NCBI GenBank assembly: GCA_017694955.1
Contig: JADIMC010000053.1
Span: 1-64,000, forward strand
Origin: Candidatus Limisoma faecipullorum
GTDB lineage: Bacteria > Bacteroidota > Bacteroidia > Bacteroidales > Muribaculaceae
Direction: 5' to 3'
Length of the DNA: 64,000 nucleotides
This document shows, piece by piece, positions 8,489 through 16,435 of the stretch (positions within the stretch are counted from its first letter, which is position 1; every line of letters begins with the position of its first letter). The position numbers were made by a program, and so were the translations under genes. The notes below the pieces were generated by a model that did not search any database, was not told the origin of the DNA, and was given only the letters and a program-made list of their open reading frames with translations.

Positions 8489-9439
8489 TCAAGCAGTCAC
8501 TGTCAGCAATGTTGCCTTACCTATTATGTCAAGCCCCGTAATCTCCGCCGGGACAAGGACTGTTTCACCCTGACTCAGCTCTATGGAAGTCGCATTATCG
8601 CATTTCAGCACAGCTTCCCCAACAAGGCACATAACCACCAAAAAAGAATCCTCCTTACATTCCCTATGGAAAGTCCCGTCAGTGATAATACGGTCAACAG
8701 TGAAATACTCGCAATCAACCAGCTTGACTTCCCCATGGCTATCTCTGTCATAATCCACAAGGTAATCATCTTCTACAGAATAGTTGATTGCCATTTTTGC
8801 CCGCTCTGTATGCAAATCACGCGGCTTACCATTGCTGTCAAGACGTCCGAAATCATATACCCGGTAAGTGATGTCGGATGCCTGTTGCACCTCGACAAGC
8901 AAATTGCCGGCACCTATCGAATGAATTCTTCCTGGCGGAAGGAAAAACAAATCGCCGTCATGCGAATAATGGCATGCCACAACATCCATTATGGTATTGT
9001 CGGCAACTCGTCTTTCATATTCCTCCGGAGTGATTTCCTCCTTTAATCCTGAATAAATCTTGGCATCATCGTCAGCCTTTATAACATACCACATTTCGGT
9101 TTTACCCGAACCGTTATGAAACATCTGCGCCACACGGTCGTCAGGATGCACCTGCAGCGAAAGATTCTCCTTAGCATCTATTATTTTAACAAGCAAAGGG
9201 AAATCACACCCGAACTTCTCATAGATATGCCGCCCTACAAGCCGCTCCTTAAGGACCCCTATCACCTGCTTCAATGTCAATCCTTCAAATATGCCGCCTA
9301 CGGCAACAGTCTCTTTCCCGTCAAGGCATGACAGTTCCCAGCTTTCTCCGATATTATGCAAATCGGTAGCCATTCCCTTATATGATGCTATCTTTTCTCC
9401 TCCCCATAAGACCGTCTTGAAATATGGAGAAAATTTCAT
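8489..9439 (-). CDS. manA: Type I mannose-6-phosphate isomerase
   Basis: 316 residues using the ATG at 9439; a GTG start at 9511 would add 24 residues without family similarity. Zinc-site motifs are present: LQVHPDD, GKTEMWYVI, and PPGRIHSIGAG. The opening KFSPYFKTVLWGGEKI is typical of short bacterial class I enzymes. It interconverts mannose-6-phosphate and fructose-6-phosphate in the cytoplasm, feeding either GDP-mannose synthesis or mannose catabolism. A strong promoter (TTTG-N19-TATCTTTG) lies at 9563-9593 on the minus strand, leaving a leader of about 115 bases. Confidence 0.92.
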   Translation of the reverse strand: MKFSPYFKTVLWGGEKIASYKGMATDLHNIGESWELSCLDGKETVAVGGIFEGLTLKQVIGVLKERLVGRHIYEKFGCDFPLLVKIIDAKENLSLQVHPDDRVAQMFHNGSGKTEMWYVIKADDDAKIYSGLKEEITPEEYERRVADNTIMDVVACHYSHDGDLFFLPPGRIHSIGAGNLLVEVQQASDITYRVYDFGRLDSNGKPRDLHTERAKMAINYSVEDDYLVDYDRDSHGEVKLVDCEYFTVDRIITDGTFHRECKEDSFLVVMCLVGEAVLKCDNATSIELSQGETVLVPAEITGLDIIGKATLLTVTA

Positions 9440-9562
9440 AGGAGCTATCGCCTTTATACTATTATCTATGTATTCTTCCACAAATGTGAAACCGTTACAA
9501 TTTACACTCACCTCATATCGCTTGACAGAAACTCAAAGAAATATGAGAAATCATAATTTTTG

Positions 9563-9593
9563 CAAAGATAATGAAAGTTGATAGCAATACAAA
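9563..9593 (-). promoter_or_regulatory. Promoter of manA
   Basis: Minus strand: TTTG at 9590-9593, 19-base spacer, TATCTTTG at 9563-9570. Confidence 0.7.
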
Positions 9594-9731
9594 AAGCTCA
9601 ATTATTAACATCGCAGAAACCGGAACGTCGTCAACACATATTTTCAACATCACATTATCGGCACATCAGACTAACACACAACCGTTTACACCAGTAAGAC
9701 AATAATCATCCGACAAAAAAACGCATAATAA

Positions 9732-9763
9732 TTTGCACATTTCACAAATTAGGCTTAACTTTG
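9732..9763 (+). promoter_or_regulatory. Promoter of tRNA-Lys
   Basis: TTTG at 9732-9735, 20-base spacer, TAACTTTG at 9756-9763; the mature tRNA begins 34 bases further on. Confidence 0.75.
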
Positions 9764-9797
9764 CACTCGCAATCAGGAAAACTGACTGCTCAATGAT

Positions 9798-9873
9798 GAT
9801 TCGCTAGCTCAGCTGGTAGAGCACAACACTTTTAATGTTGGGGTCTTGGGTTCGAGCCCCAAGCGGATCACCA
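9798..9873 (+). tRNA. tRNA-Lys (anticodon TTT)
   Basis: 76 bases including an encoded CCA. The acceptor stem GATTCGC/GCGGATC pairs with one wobble; the anticodon stem AACA/TGTT encloses loop CTTTTAA, giving anticodon TTT (Lys, AAA/AAG); the T arm is TTGGG-TTCGAGC-CCCAA. It has its own promoter and a strong terminator 3 bases downstream of CCA, so it is a single-tRNA unit. Confidence 0.97.
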
Positions 9874-9876
9874 GGA

Positions 9877-9913
9877 GAATCGCCAATCAAAAAGACTGGC
9901 GATTCTTTTTTTC
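9877..9913 (+). terminator. Terminator of tRNA-Lys
   Basis: GAATCGCCAATC / GACTGGCGATTC stem with one mismatch, A-rich loop, then eight T. Confidence 0.9.
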
Positions 9914-9989
9914 ATATCTTGTCAACACAAAATATTGTTAAAATACAGGCTTTTGCGCTTACCCTATTTCAATAGTGCAAATAATGCCT

Positions 9990-9997
9990 TATATTTG
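9990..9997 (+). promoter_or_regulatory. -7 box of pseudouridine synthase gene
   Basis: TATATTTG with a weak TTTC at 9967-9970. It implies an mRNA leader of about 100 bases before the ATG at 10108. Confidence 0.5.
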
Positions 9998-10107
9998 CAC
10001 ACGGAAATAAAATCATACCTGTTTTAAGCTATAAATCTTTAGGAATCAGTTTAGTTACATAGATATTAACGCCGAGAGGCTTGTTAAATTTAAACCCAAT
10101 TATCAAG

Positions 10108-11472
10108 ATGGATATCAACAAGAAACCAAAAAGACCGCGTATTGGAGATAGTCAGAACACTGAAAACGGTCATTTTGAGAAAGTAACCTACAATCCCAAT
10201 TCTACTTACAGCGCCGGGCAGCCGCAAAGCAATGCAGACGGACAGCATGGCGAAAGAAATGACTACAGAAGCTACAATCAGAACAATTATGGAAACCGTG
10301 GCGGAAATTACGGGAACAACAACTATCGTGGCAACAACAACCGCTACAACCGCCAGCAAGGGAACTATAACAATTACAACCAGCAAGGCGGCGGATATGG
10401 CAACAACCGTCAGCAAGGTGGTTACAACAATTATGGAAACAACCGCCAACACGGATATGGCAACCGTCCGCAACAAGGTGGTTACAACAACTATAACCAG
10501 CAAGGCGGATACGGCAGCAACCGTCCGCAACAAGGCGGTTACAACAATTATGGCAACAACCGCCAGCAAGGTGGTTACAACAACTATAACCAGCAAGGCG
10601 GATACGGCAGCAACCGTCCGCAACAGGGAGGTTACAACAACCGCCAACAAAACGGATACAACCGCCGCAACAATAACAATCGTCCGCAACAGGGCAAACG
10701 CTTCACCCCTCGTCCACAGCAAATCATCTATGATATGCCGGAAATCGACCCGAATGAAGAAATTCGTCTTAACAAGTTCATGGCGAATGCCGGCATATGC
10801 TCTCGCCGCGAAGCCGACGAATTGATACAGAAGGGACAGGTGAAGGTCAATGGTGTGACTATAACGGAACTCGGAACGAAAATCAAACGCGACGACATAG
10901 TCGAATACAACGGCAAGGTAGTGACTCTTGAAAACAAGTGCTACATCCTGCTCAACAAGCCGAAAGACTGCGTGACGACAAGCGAGGACCCGGACGGAAG
11001 GCTGACTGTTATGGATTTGGTGAAGAATGCCTGCAAAGAACGCATCTATCCGGTGGGACGACTTGACCGCAACACAACCGGCGTGCTGCTTCTTACAAAC
11101 GACGGCGATTTGGCATCCAAGCTGACTCATCCTAAGTTTGTCAAGAAGAAAATATATCAAGTATGGACCGACAAGGACATTTCGGAAGACGACATGCAGC
11201 GTCTCGCCGACGGCATAGAGCTTGAGGACGGTCCGATACATGCCGATGCCATAAGCTATGTCAACGACCGCGACAAGAATCAGGCTGGAATTGAAATCCA
11301 TTCCGGCAGAAACAGGATCGTGCGCCGTATGTTTGAATCGCTCGGCTACCGTGTCACAAAGCTCGACCGTGTCTATTTTGCCGGACTGACAAAGAAAAAT
11401 CTTGCACGCGGAAAATGGCGCTATCTGACACAGGAAGAAGTAAACTACCTAAAACAAGGTGCTTTTGAATAA
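10108..11472 (+). CDS. rluB: rRNA pseudouridine synthase with disordered N-terminus
   Basis: 454 residues from the ATG at 10108; a TTG further upstream is less likely. Residues about 45-200 are a low-complexity Asn/Gln/Gly/Tyr/Arg region built on NNYNQQGGYGSNRPQQGG-like repeats. Then an S4 RNA-binding domain (about 218-265, RLNKFMANAGICSRREAD) and a RsuA/RluB-type catalytic domain with GRLDRNTTGVLLLTNDGDLA, where Asp320 is the catalytic aspartate. By family it makes a pseudouridine in 23S (RluB) or 16S/23S rRNA (RsuA/RluE relatives). Similar long tails are known in Bacteroidetes members. DNA for the tail contains a 59-bp direct repeat. Specificity as RluB is likely, not certain. Confidence 0.88.
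   Translation: MDINKKPKRPRIGDSQNTENGHFEKVTYNPNSTYSAGQPQSNADGQHGERNDYRSYNQNNYGNRGGNYGNNNYRGNNNRYNRQQGNYNNYNQQGGGYGNNRQQGGYNNYGNNRQHGYGNRPQQGGYNNYNQQGGYGSNRPQQGGYNNYGNNRQQGGYNNYNQQGGYGSNRPQQGGYNNRQQNGYNRRNNNNRPQQGKRFTPRPQQIIYDMPEIDPNEEIRLNKFMANAGICSRREADELIQKGQVKVNGVTITELGTKIKRDDIVEYNGKVVTLENKCYILLNKPKDCVTTSEDPDGRLTVMDLVKNACKERIYPVGRLDRNTTGVLLLTNDGDLASKLTHPKFVKKKIYQVWTDKDISEDDMQRLADGIELEDGPIHADAISYVNDRDKNQAGIEIHSGRNRIVRRMFESLGYRVTKLDRVYFAGLTKKNLARGKWRYLTQEEVNYLKQGAFE
10474..10625 (+). repeat. 59-bp direct repeat in the coding tail
   Basis: Bases 10474-10532 and 10567-10625 are identical over 59 positions, offset by 93 bases (31 codons), so recombination between them would keep the reading frame. 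Confidence 0.9.
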
Positions 11473-11498
11473 AAACCAATAATATTAAAAATACGCTG

Positions 11499-11541
11499 AC
11501 CTCCTTCCTTTCCACCATCACAATATGGAGGTGAAGGAGGT
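11499..11541 (+). promoter_or_regulatory. Hairpin between rluB and asnS
   Basis: ACCTCCTTC at 11499-11507 pairs with GAAGGAGGT at 11533-11541, with further partial pairing inside. There is no T run, so it may be a processing, attenuation or weak termination structure in front of asnS. It is too AT-poor to be chance alone, but the role is unknown. Confidence 0.4.
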
Positions 11542-11569
11542 TGCTCATTAAAACAGAACATAAACAGAA

Positions 11570-12958
11570 ATGGAACGTACAAAAATATCCGAGATATGGA
11601 ATCCTGAATTAATCGGGAAAGACGTATGCGTCAAAGGTTGGGTAAGGACTCGCAGGGGCAACAAACACGTGCAGTTCGTCGCTCTCAATGACGGTTCTAC
11701 CATAAAGAACATACAAATAGTGTTCGATATGGAAAAATTCACCGAAGACCAGCTGAAACCCATCACCACTGGAGCAAGCCTCCACGTTGAAGGCAAGCTT
11801 GTGGAATCGCAGGGAAAAGGACAGACGGCAGAGATACAGGCTGAGACACTTGAAATCTACGGCACTGCCGATGTCAACGACTACCCTTTGCAAAAGAAAG
11901 GGCACACATTGGAATTCCTCCGCGAGAAAGCGCATCTCCGTCCACGCACCAACACATTCGGAGCGGTGCTGCGCATACGCCACACCCTGGCATTTGCAAT
12001 ACATAAATTCTTCAACGACCACGGATTCTTCTATCTCAACACTCCGCTAATCACGTCGAGCGACTGCGAAGGCGCCGGAGCAATGTTCCAAGTAACCACT
12101 CTCGACCTCAACAACGTGCCTAAAGGCGAAGACGGAAAAGTTGACTATTCACAGGATTTCTTCGGAAAACCGGCAAGCCTTACTGTCTCCGGACAGCTTG
12201 AAGGAGAGCTGGGAGCCACAGCTCTTGGTGCAATCTACACTTTCGGACCTACTTTCCGCGCCGAGAATTCCAACACACCGCGGCATCTTGCAGAATTCTG
12301 GATGATAGAGCCTGAAGTGGCTTTCAACGACATCAACGACAACATGCAGCTCGCCGAGGACTTCATCAAATATTGCATCAACTACGCTCTCGAGAACGCA
12401 GCCGATGATATCGAATTCCTCGCAAAAATGTACGACGAAGAGCTCGTTGACCGCCTTAAATCGGTTGTCAGCCACGAATTCGTGCGGTTGACATACACCG
12501 AAGGAGTAAAAATACTGGAAGAATCCGGTCATAAATTCGAATTCCCGGTATATTGGGGAGCCGATCTCCAGAGCGAGCACGAGCGATTCCTCGTGGAAGA
12601 GCATTTCAAGCGCCCGGTGATACTCACCGACTATCCGAAAGAAATCAAGGCTTTCTATATGAAACAGAACGACGACGGAAAGACAGTACGCGCCATGGAC
12701 GTGCTCTTCCCGAAAATCGGCGAGATAATCGGAGGCTCCGAACGCGAAGAAAGCTACGACAAGCTGCTCGCTCGCATCGACGAGCTTGGCATCCCGATGA
12801 AAGACATGTGGTGGTATCTCGACACGCGCCGTTTCGGTACTGTGCCACATTCAGGATTCGGCCTTGGGTTCGAGCGTCTGTTGCTGTTCGTCACAGGAAT
12901 GACCAATATCCGCGACGTGATACCATTCCCGCGCACGCCAAACAATTGCGAATTCTAA
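11570..12958 (+). CDS. asnS: Asparaginyl-tRNA synthetase
   Basis: 462 residues, normal for bacterial AsnS. An N-terminal OB-fold anticodon-binding domain (about 1-110, [17 protein letters not shown]) is followed by a class II catalytic core with motif 2 [21 protein letters not shown]-like residues (FRAEnS, RHLaEF) and motif 3 [10 protein letters not shown]. It charges tRNA-Asn with Asn in the cytoplasm. The core insertion typical of AsnS rather than AspRS is consistent with the length. It follows the pseudouridine synthase gene by 97 bases and ends at a strong terminator. Confidence 0.96.
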   Translation: MERTKISEIWNPELIGKDVCVKGWVRTRRGNKHVQFVALNDGSTIKNIQIVFDMEKFTEDQLKPITTGASLHVEGKLVESQGKGQTAEIQAETLEIYGTADVNDYPLQKKGHTLEFLREKAHLRPRTNTFGAVLRIRHTLAFAIHKFFNDHGFFYLNTPLITSSDCEGAGAMFQVTTLDLNNVPKGEDGKVDYSQDFFGKPASLTVSGQLEGELGATALGAIYTFGPTFRAENSNTPRHLAEFWMIEPEVAFNDINDNMQLAEDFIKYCINYALENAADDIEFLAKMYDEELVDRLKSVVSHEFVRLTYTEGVKILEESGHKFEFPVYWGADLQSEHERFLVEEHFKRPVILTDYPKEIKAFYMKQNDDGKTVRAMDVLFPKIGEIIGGSEREESYDKLLARIDELGIPMKDMWWYLDTRRFGTVPHSGFGLGFERLLLFVTGMTNIRDVIPFPRTPNNCEF

Positions 12959-12976
12959 TCAATACACAAATAACAG

Positions 12977-13011
12977 AAAGCGTGGCTGCCTTCCGGCAAC
13001 CACGCTTTTTT
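12977..13011 (+). terminator. Terminator of asnS
   Basis: AAAGCGTGG-TGCC / GGCA-CCACGCTTT stem with a single bulge, TTCC loop, then a T run. The A run on the other side allows function for the convergent gene too. Confidence 0.85.
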
Positions 13012-13032
13012 ATGCCATCTAAATGCTGACAA

Positions 13033-14124
13033 TCAGATATACCGTGCGACTGCCGCATCAATATCGTCAATGTTGATGACCCGTTCCGAAAGCTCACCAT
13101 TACGGTTGATTATGAATATTGCGGGAAGTGCGCCCACATTGTAGCGCAACAGATTCTCCGACTGCGCGCCGGCAGGGTCATACACCGTTATCCACGGCAG
13201 ATTTTGCGCCGCTGATTTCCAATTGAACTCATTAGCGTCATAGCAGATTTGGAAAATCTGGAATCCGGACGACGCATATTTCTTGTAAAGCTCGGCAAAA
13301 TGCGCGTTCAAAGCCGGCGACTCGTCGGCAAGATACGTAGTGAAATTCAGCACGACCACATTACCCTTTGCTGCCTCCTCGCTCAAATGGCGCATTTTCC
13401 CGTTCCGGTCAATCAGGCTTATATCGATTATCTGAGATTCATTCACATATACCGTATCGGCTTTTCCTGTCGGTACGAAAGTGTTGCGTCTGCCGGCAAA
13501 AAACACATTTTTCAGCAATTCAGTCCGCGGGTCAGATGGCTTATGCGTGTCATATGCATTGGCAACTGCGCCAAGGATGCGCACGTCCTCACGGTCGTTG
13601 AGCGAATAAAGCGGACGGTCGCCTATTATCTTGTTCACCGTGTAATAGGCCACGATGCTCGAAGGGTCTTTCAATATCATCTCCGCGAATTCCACCTTCG
13701 CGCTGTCATAAGCCGGGTCGCCGTAAGGCAAGCTTGCCAGGCGACGGGAAATGCTGTCAACCCGCATCATCCACACCGCATTTTCCGACCCCGACAGCTC
13801 ATATCCTGAGTCGAACACCGCAGTATCTGTCTTTATTGTGACTTCATCAATACTGTCGATCGGGAAATAGATGAACTTGCCTTTACGGTCAAGCCTGAAA
13901 ATTTCAGGATATGCCGGCGCTTCCCCCGAGAATGAGAAATTACCGCCGCCGTCAGTCTTGATTGAGTCTATCACAATCCATCTGCCACTCAATGCACGCT
14001 CAAGCAACAAAGTCTCGCCGTCGGCATTCTCAACCGTACCGGCAACCTTAAACTCGTTCCCGCCGCTGCAGGCAGTAAGCAGGACGGCAGATATGGCTAT
14101 TGACAATATCGATTTCTTCATCAC
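13033..14124 (-). CDS. Thioredoxin-fold lipoprotein lacking CXXC
   Basis: 363 residues. Lipobox LLTAC at about residue 19. An N-terminal DUF4369-like beta domain (about 25-120, FKVAGTVENADGETLLLE) precedes a C-terminal TlpA/AhpC-like thioredoxin domain (about 235-363) with NVVVLNFTTYLADES and the cis-Pro loop VGALPAIFIINRNGE. Where TlpA proteins have WCxxC there is YLADES with no cysteine, so it cannot act as a standard disulfide oxidoreductase. Bacteroidales keep many such lipoproteins in the periplasm. It may bind a partner or be an evolved non-redox relative. Either of two adjacent ATGs could be the start. Confidence 0.85.
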   Translation of the reverse strand: MMKKSILSIAISAVLLTACSGGNEFKVAGTVENADGETLLLERALSGRWIVIDSIKTDGGGNFSFSGEAPAYPEIFRLDRKGKFIYFPIDSIDEVTIKTDTAVFDSGYELSGSENAVWMMRVDSISRRLASLPYGDPAYDSAKVEFAEMILKDPSSIVAYYTVNKIIGDRPLYSLNDREDVRILGAVANAYDTHKPSDPRTELLKNVFFAGRRNTFVPTGKADTVYVNESQIIDISLIDRNGKMRHLSEEAAKGNVVVLNFTTYLADESPALNAHFAELYKKYASSGFQIFQICYDANEFNWKSAAQNLPWITVYDPAGAQSENLLRYNVGALPAIFIINRNGELSERVINIDDIDAAVARYI

Positions 14125-14266
14125 ATATAATTTTTCACAAAGTTACACTTTATTCCCATATACACCAAACGCATATTGTCCCCTAAAACAGTCGCACCGC
14201 CCTGTATGACTGCGCATCGACGTTATGCGCGGCATCCATAATGCCGATTCACCCACCGTATCCTGT

Positions 14267-14314
14267 CCTACGGCTGAAGCCGCAGGTTAACTGTACGCAG
14301 CCGCCATGCGGCTG
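14267..14314 (-). repeat. Bipartite palindrome repeat, inverted copy
   Basis: On the minus strand: palindrome A (CAGCCGCATGGCGGCTG), spacer CGTACAGTTAA, palindrome B (CCTGCGGCTTCAGCCGTAGG). Same order and nearly the same spacer as the copy at 14411-14458, in opposite orientation. Confidence 0.8.
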
Positions 14315-14410
14315 ACTTCCCATCCTCAAACATACCACAGCACCACCTCTGCAGCACACCACATCACCACCACGGCGGCACGGCAACACAAAAACACACA
14401 GCAGCAGTGA

Positions 14411-14458
14411 CAGCCCTGAAGGGGCTGCGTACAGATAACCCGCGGCTTCAGCCGTGGG
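14411..14458 (+). repeat. Bipartite palindrome repeat, direct copy
   Basis: Palindrome A (CAGCCCTGAAGGGGCTG), spacer CGTACAGATAA, palindrome B (CCCGCGGCTTCAGCCGTGGG). Compared with the inverted copy, bases on both sides of the A stem differ in a pairing-preserving way. Confidence 0.8.
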
Positions 14459-14520
14459 ATAAGCGAGACACCCCACTCAGCCCCATAGGGGCTGCGCACC
14501 GCGACGCTGCAGACGGGGGC

Positions 14521-14574
14521 AAAAAAGAAGCGCGGCTCGCGCCGCGCTTCCCCTGTGTCCGGCCTGAGCCGGAC
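14521..14574 (-). terminator. Double hairpin terminator of BACON-domain gene
   Basis: Minus strand order: GTCCGGC-TCAG-GCCGGAC (14557-14574), then a perfect 10-bp stem GAAGCGCGGC / GCCGCGCTTC (14527-14550) followed by TTTTTT. Confidence 0.85.
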
Positions 14575-14600
14575 GGTGCTACGTGTGTATGTAGATTTAC

Positions 14601-16310
14601 TTATTTCATCACCTTAACGGCAGTGTTGTCGTTGAACTTCAGGATATACAAGCCCTTAGCCAAATCCTGAGCCGGAACGACAGTAGTGCCCTCGATAGCT
14701 GCAGAAGCAACCTTCTGGCCAGCCACGTTGTAAACGTCAACCGAAGTAGCCGAAGCAGCCTCAACCTCGAAGTTGCCGTTAACCACATTAACCTTGTTAG
14801 CGCTCACCTCAACACCAGCAACACCAGCAACACCTTGCTGGATTCTAATCTTGTCATAACCACCATACTGAGTTCCAAGTTCCAAATCGAACGAACGGCC
14901 GCTAACACCAGAAGGCAAAGCATCTACTTCAACAACAAAATATTGATCAGCCTCGTCATTATAACCTACAGAAATCCAATCCGGAAGTTCCGTATAAGTT
15001 ATAAGAGTCGAAACAATGAAATTACTCTTGAACGCAACTTCTTTAGCCTCACCTGCAACATCAAAGGTCAACACATCCTCGTCCATCACAAACGAACCCA
15101 AAATTGCATTGAAGCAAATCAAAGGAGCAGAATAGAACGGCGTAGTAAAGTATTCACTTACCGGGATAAACATGTCTTCTCCAGCCGATATGTAACCACA
15201 GTTCTTGAGATAATAATTAGAATATTCTGTTTGGTCTCTATCCACATCAGCAAACAAGAAGAATGACTCAACGCTGGCATCCGTAGTTCCATAACCAGAA
15301 ATTTCAGCATATACAGCCTTGTCTATTGATAAAGCTATTTGAGACAGACCACCCAATGCATCTTCTTGATAAAACTTGAATTCTATAGAGCTGACTGTAC
15401 CACCTTCACCATCTGAACCAAGAGCAGTCACATCATTTGCATTAGCATATCCAGTAGCTAAAACTTCACCTTTCTCTCCATTTGTGAAATCGTATAATGT
15501 CATTGTAAGACGCGCGCTGTTCTTTAAACTGACATTAGTAGCAAATGTATAAGCAGTCTCAAGATAGTAAGGTGTAACAGGTGCAGAAAAAGCAAGACCT
15601 ATTCCCGTAATACCCTCTTCACGACCTGCGTCACCAAACCAATAGCCATTTCCATCCGCACCAGCACCAGTAATAGCAGTGTACAAAGTAAACGGCATTG
15701 CTGTTATACCCATGAAATCTGAATTAATTTGTGGGAGACCTGACGATACAACAGTGCCACCAAGCACATATTCCCCTGTTTGCGTCTGTCCCTTAACAGC
15801 CAAATTCCAACTTTTTTCACCTATTTTTAAAGTTGGCGTATTGGAATAAACCATATCATCATACGCAAACGTAAGATCTCTGTCATTTGAATAATAAGTA
15901 GCTGCTTCATAGTTTGAAGTAGCATCTCCAATCCCATATTCCCATGAAGAATCCCCGGAAGCAGTCGACATATTCATCCATGTATATTCCATATATGGAG
16001 CGACAAGCAACCATGCACCGGAATATGCGCCGAATTCGATAGACGGAGAAATATAATATGCACCAGCAGGAGCATCATATGCTACTGACAAATTTTCGTT
16101 CACTTTAGACGGTTTGGACAATTCTGCCTTTTCCATCTTAAGAGGTTTTACCTCTCGATTCAACAAGCTTTGGAGTTTCAAATCAGAAACAGGCATCTGC
16201 TTTGAAACCAAAGAAGCGTCAAAACCAACAGACGCACTTGTCTTCACTTCTGCTGTCGCCCCTGCTGCAACCGCAACAGACATAGCCACAAAAAGTAATG
16301 ATTTTTTCAT
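14601..16310 (-). CDS. Exported BACON-domain protein with sorting tail
   Basis: 569 residues. Signal peptide MKKSLLFVAMSVAVAAGATA. The bulk is beta-rich with no known enzyme motif. A BACON-like domain is visible around residues 415-495 (VAFKSNFIVST, LPDWISVGYN, GGYDKIRIQQG), a module thought to mediate carbohydrate or protein contact in Bacteroidetes. The last 70 residues (VDVYNVAGQKVASAAI, LAKGLYILKFNDNTAVKVMK) form a type A type IX secretion-like sorting domain. It lies just beyond the terminator of the SusCD operon, so it may be transcribed on its own and could be an accessory surface protein of that locus. Confidence 0.7.
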   Translation of the reverse strand: MKKSLLFVAMSVAVAAGATAEVKTSASVGFDASLVSKQMPVSDLKLQSLLNREVKPLKMEKAELSKPSKVNENLSVAYDAPAGAYYISPSIEFGAYSGAWLLVAPYMEYTWMNMSTASGDSSWEYGIGDATSNYEAATYYSNDRDLTFAYDDMVYSNTPTLKIGEKSWNLAVKGQTQTGEYVLGGTVVSSGLPQINSDFMGITAMPFTLYTAITGAGADGNGYWFGDAGREEGITGIGLAFSAPVTPYYLETAYTFATNVSLKNSARLTMTLYDFTNGEKGEVLATGYANANDVTALGSDGEGGTVSSIEFKFYQEDALGGLSQIALSIDKAVYAEISGYGTTDASVESFFLFADVDRDQTEYSNYYLKNCGYISAGEDMFIPVSEYFTTPFYSAPLICFNAILGSFVMDEDVLTFDVAGEAKEVAFKSNFIVSTLITYTELPDWISVGYNDEADQYFVVEVDALPSGVSGRSFDLELGTQYGGYDKIRIQQGVAGVAGVEVSANKVNVVNGNFEVEAASATSVDVYNVAGQKVASAAIEGTTVVPAQDLAKGLYILKFNDNTAVKVMK

Positions 16311-16385
16311 AATTAAAGCATTTTAGTTATAGTTCGCTGTAAATTTAAAAATAAAAATTCAATTCAACGCAAATTCGTTTAATAA

Positions 16386-16424
16386 ATTGTCTGGATGTAT
16401 AGCTTAATATACTATCCAGACAAT
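16386..16424 (-). terminator. Terminator of SusCD operon
   Basis: Perfect 11-bp stem ATTGTCTGGAT / ATCCAGACAAT with a 17-base loop, followed on the minus strand by TTATTAAACG. It lies 11 bases after the DUF4302 stop codon. Confidence 0.65.
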
Positions 16425-16435
16425 CATAAAATCGG

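Larger units (their letters stand above)
9440..9797. other. Divergent promoter region, manA and tRNA-Lys
   Basis: No gene seen. It contains the manA leader and the two promoters annotated separately; the 130 bases between them are AT-rich without visible structure. Confidence 0.6.
14125..14600. other. Intergenic region full of short palindromes
   Basis: 476 bases without a plausible gene. From 14267 to 14574 it is a series of GC-rich palindromes: a bipartite unit on each strand (14267-14314 and 14411-14458), a single palindrome at 14478-14494, and two hairpins at 14527-14574 that serve the minus-strand gene at 14601. The stretch 14155-14266 shows nothing clear. Confidence 0.75.

Noticed and set aside
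9440-9511. GTG start at 9511 adding 24 residues to manA
   Set aside because: The extension has no family similarity, while the ATG at 9439 starts the normal KFSPYFK sequence.
10270-10690. Regular short repeats resembling a CRISPR array
   Set aside because: The period is a codon multiple, the repeats are coding low complexity, and there are no unique spacers or cas genes.
10090-11301. 403-codon open frame on the minus strand opposite the pseudouridine synthase
   Set aside because: It is the reverse complement of the Asn/Gln/Gly-rich coding repeats, giving an artificial Val/Ala/Leu-rich protein with no start context; the plus-strand gene has clear domains.
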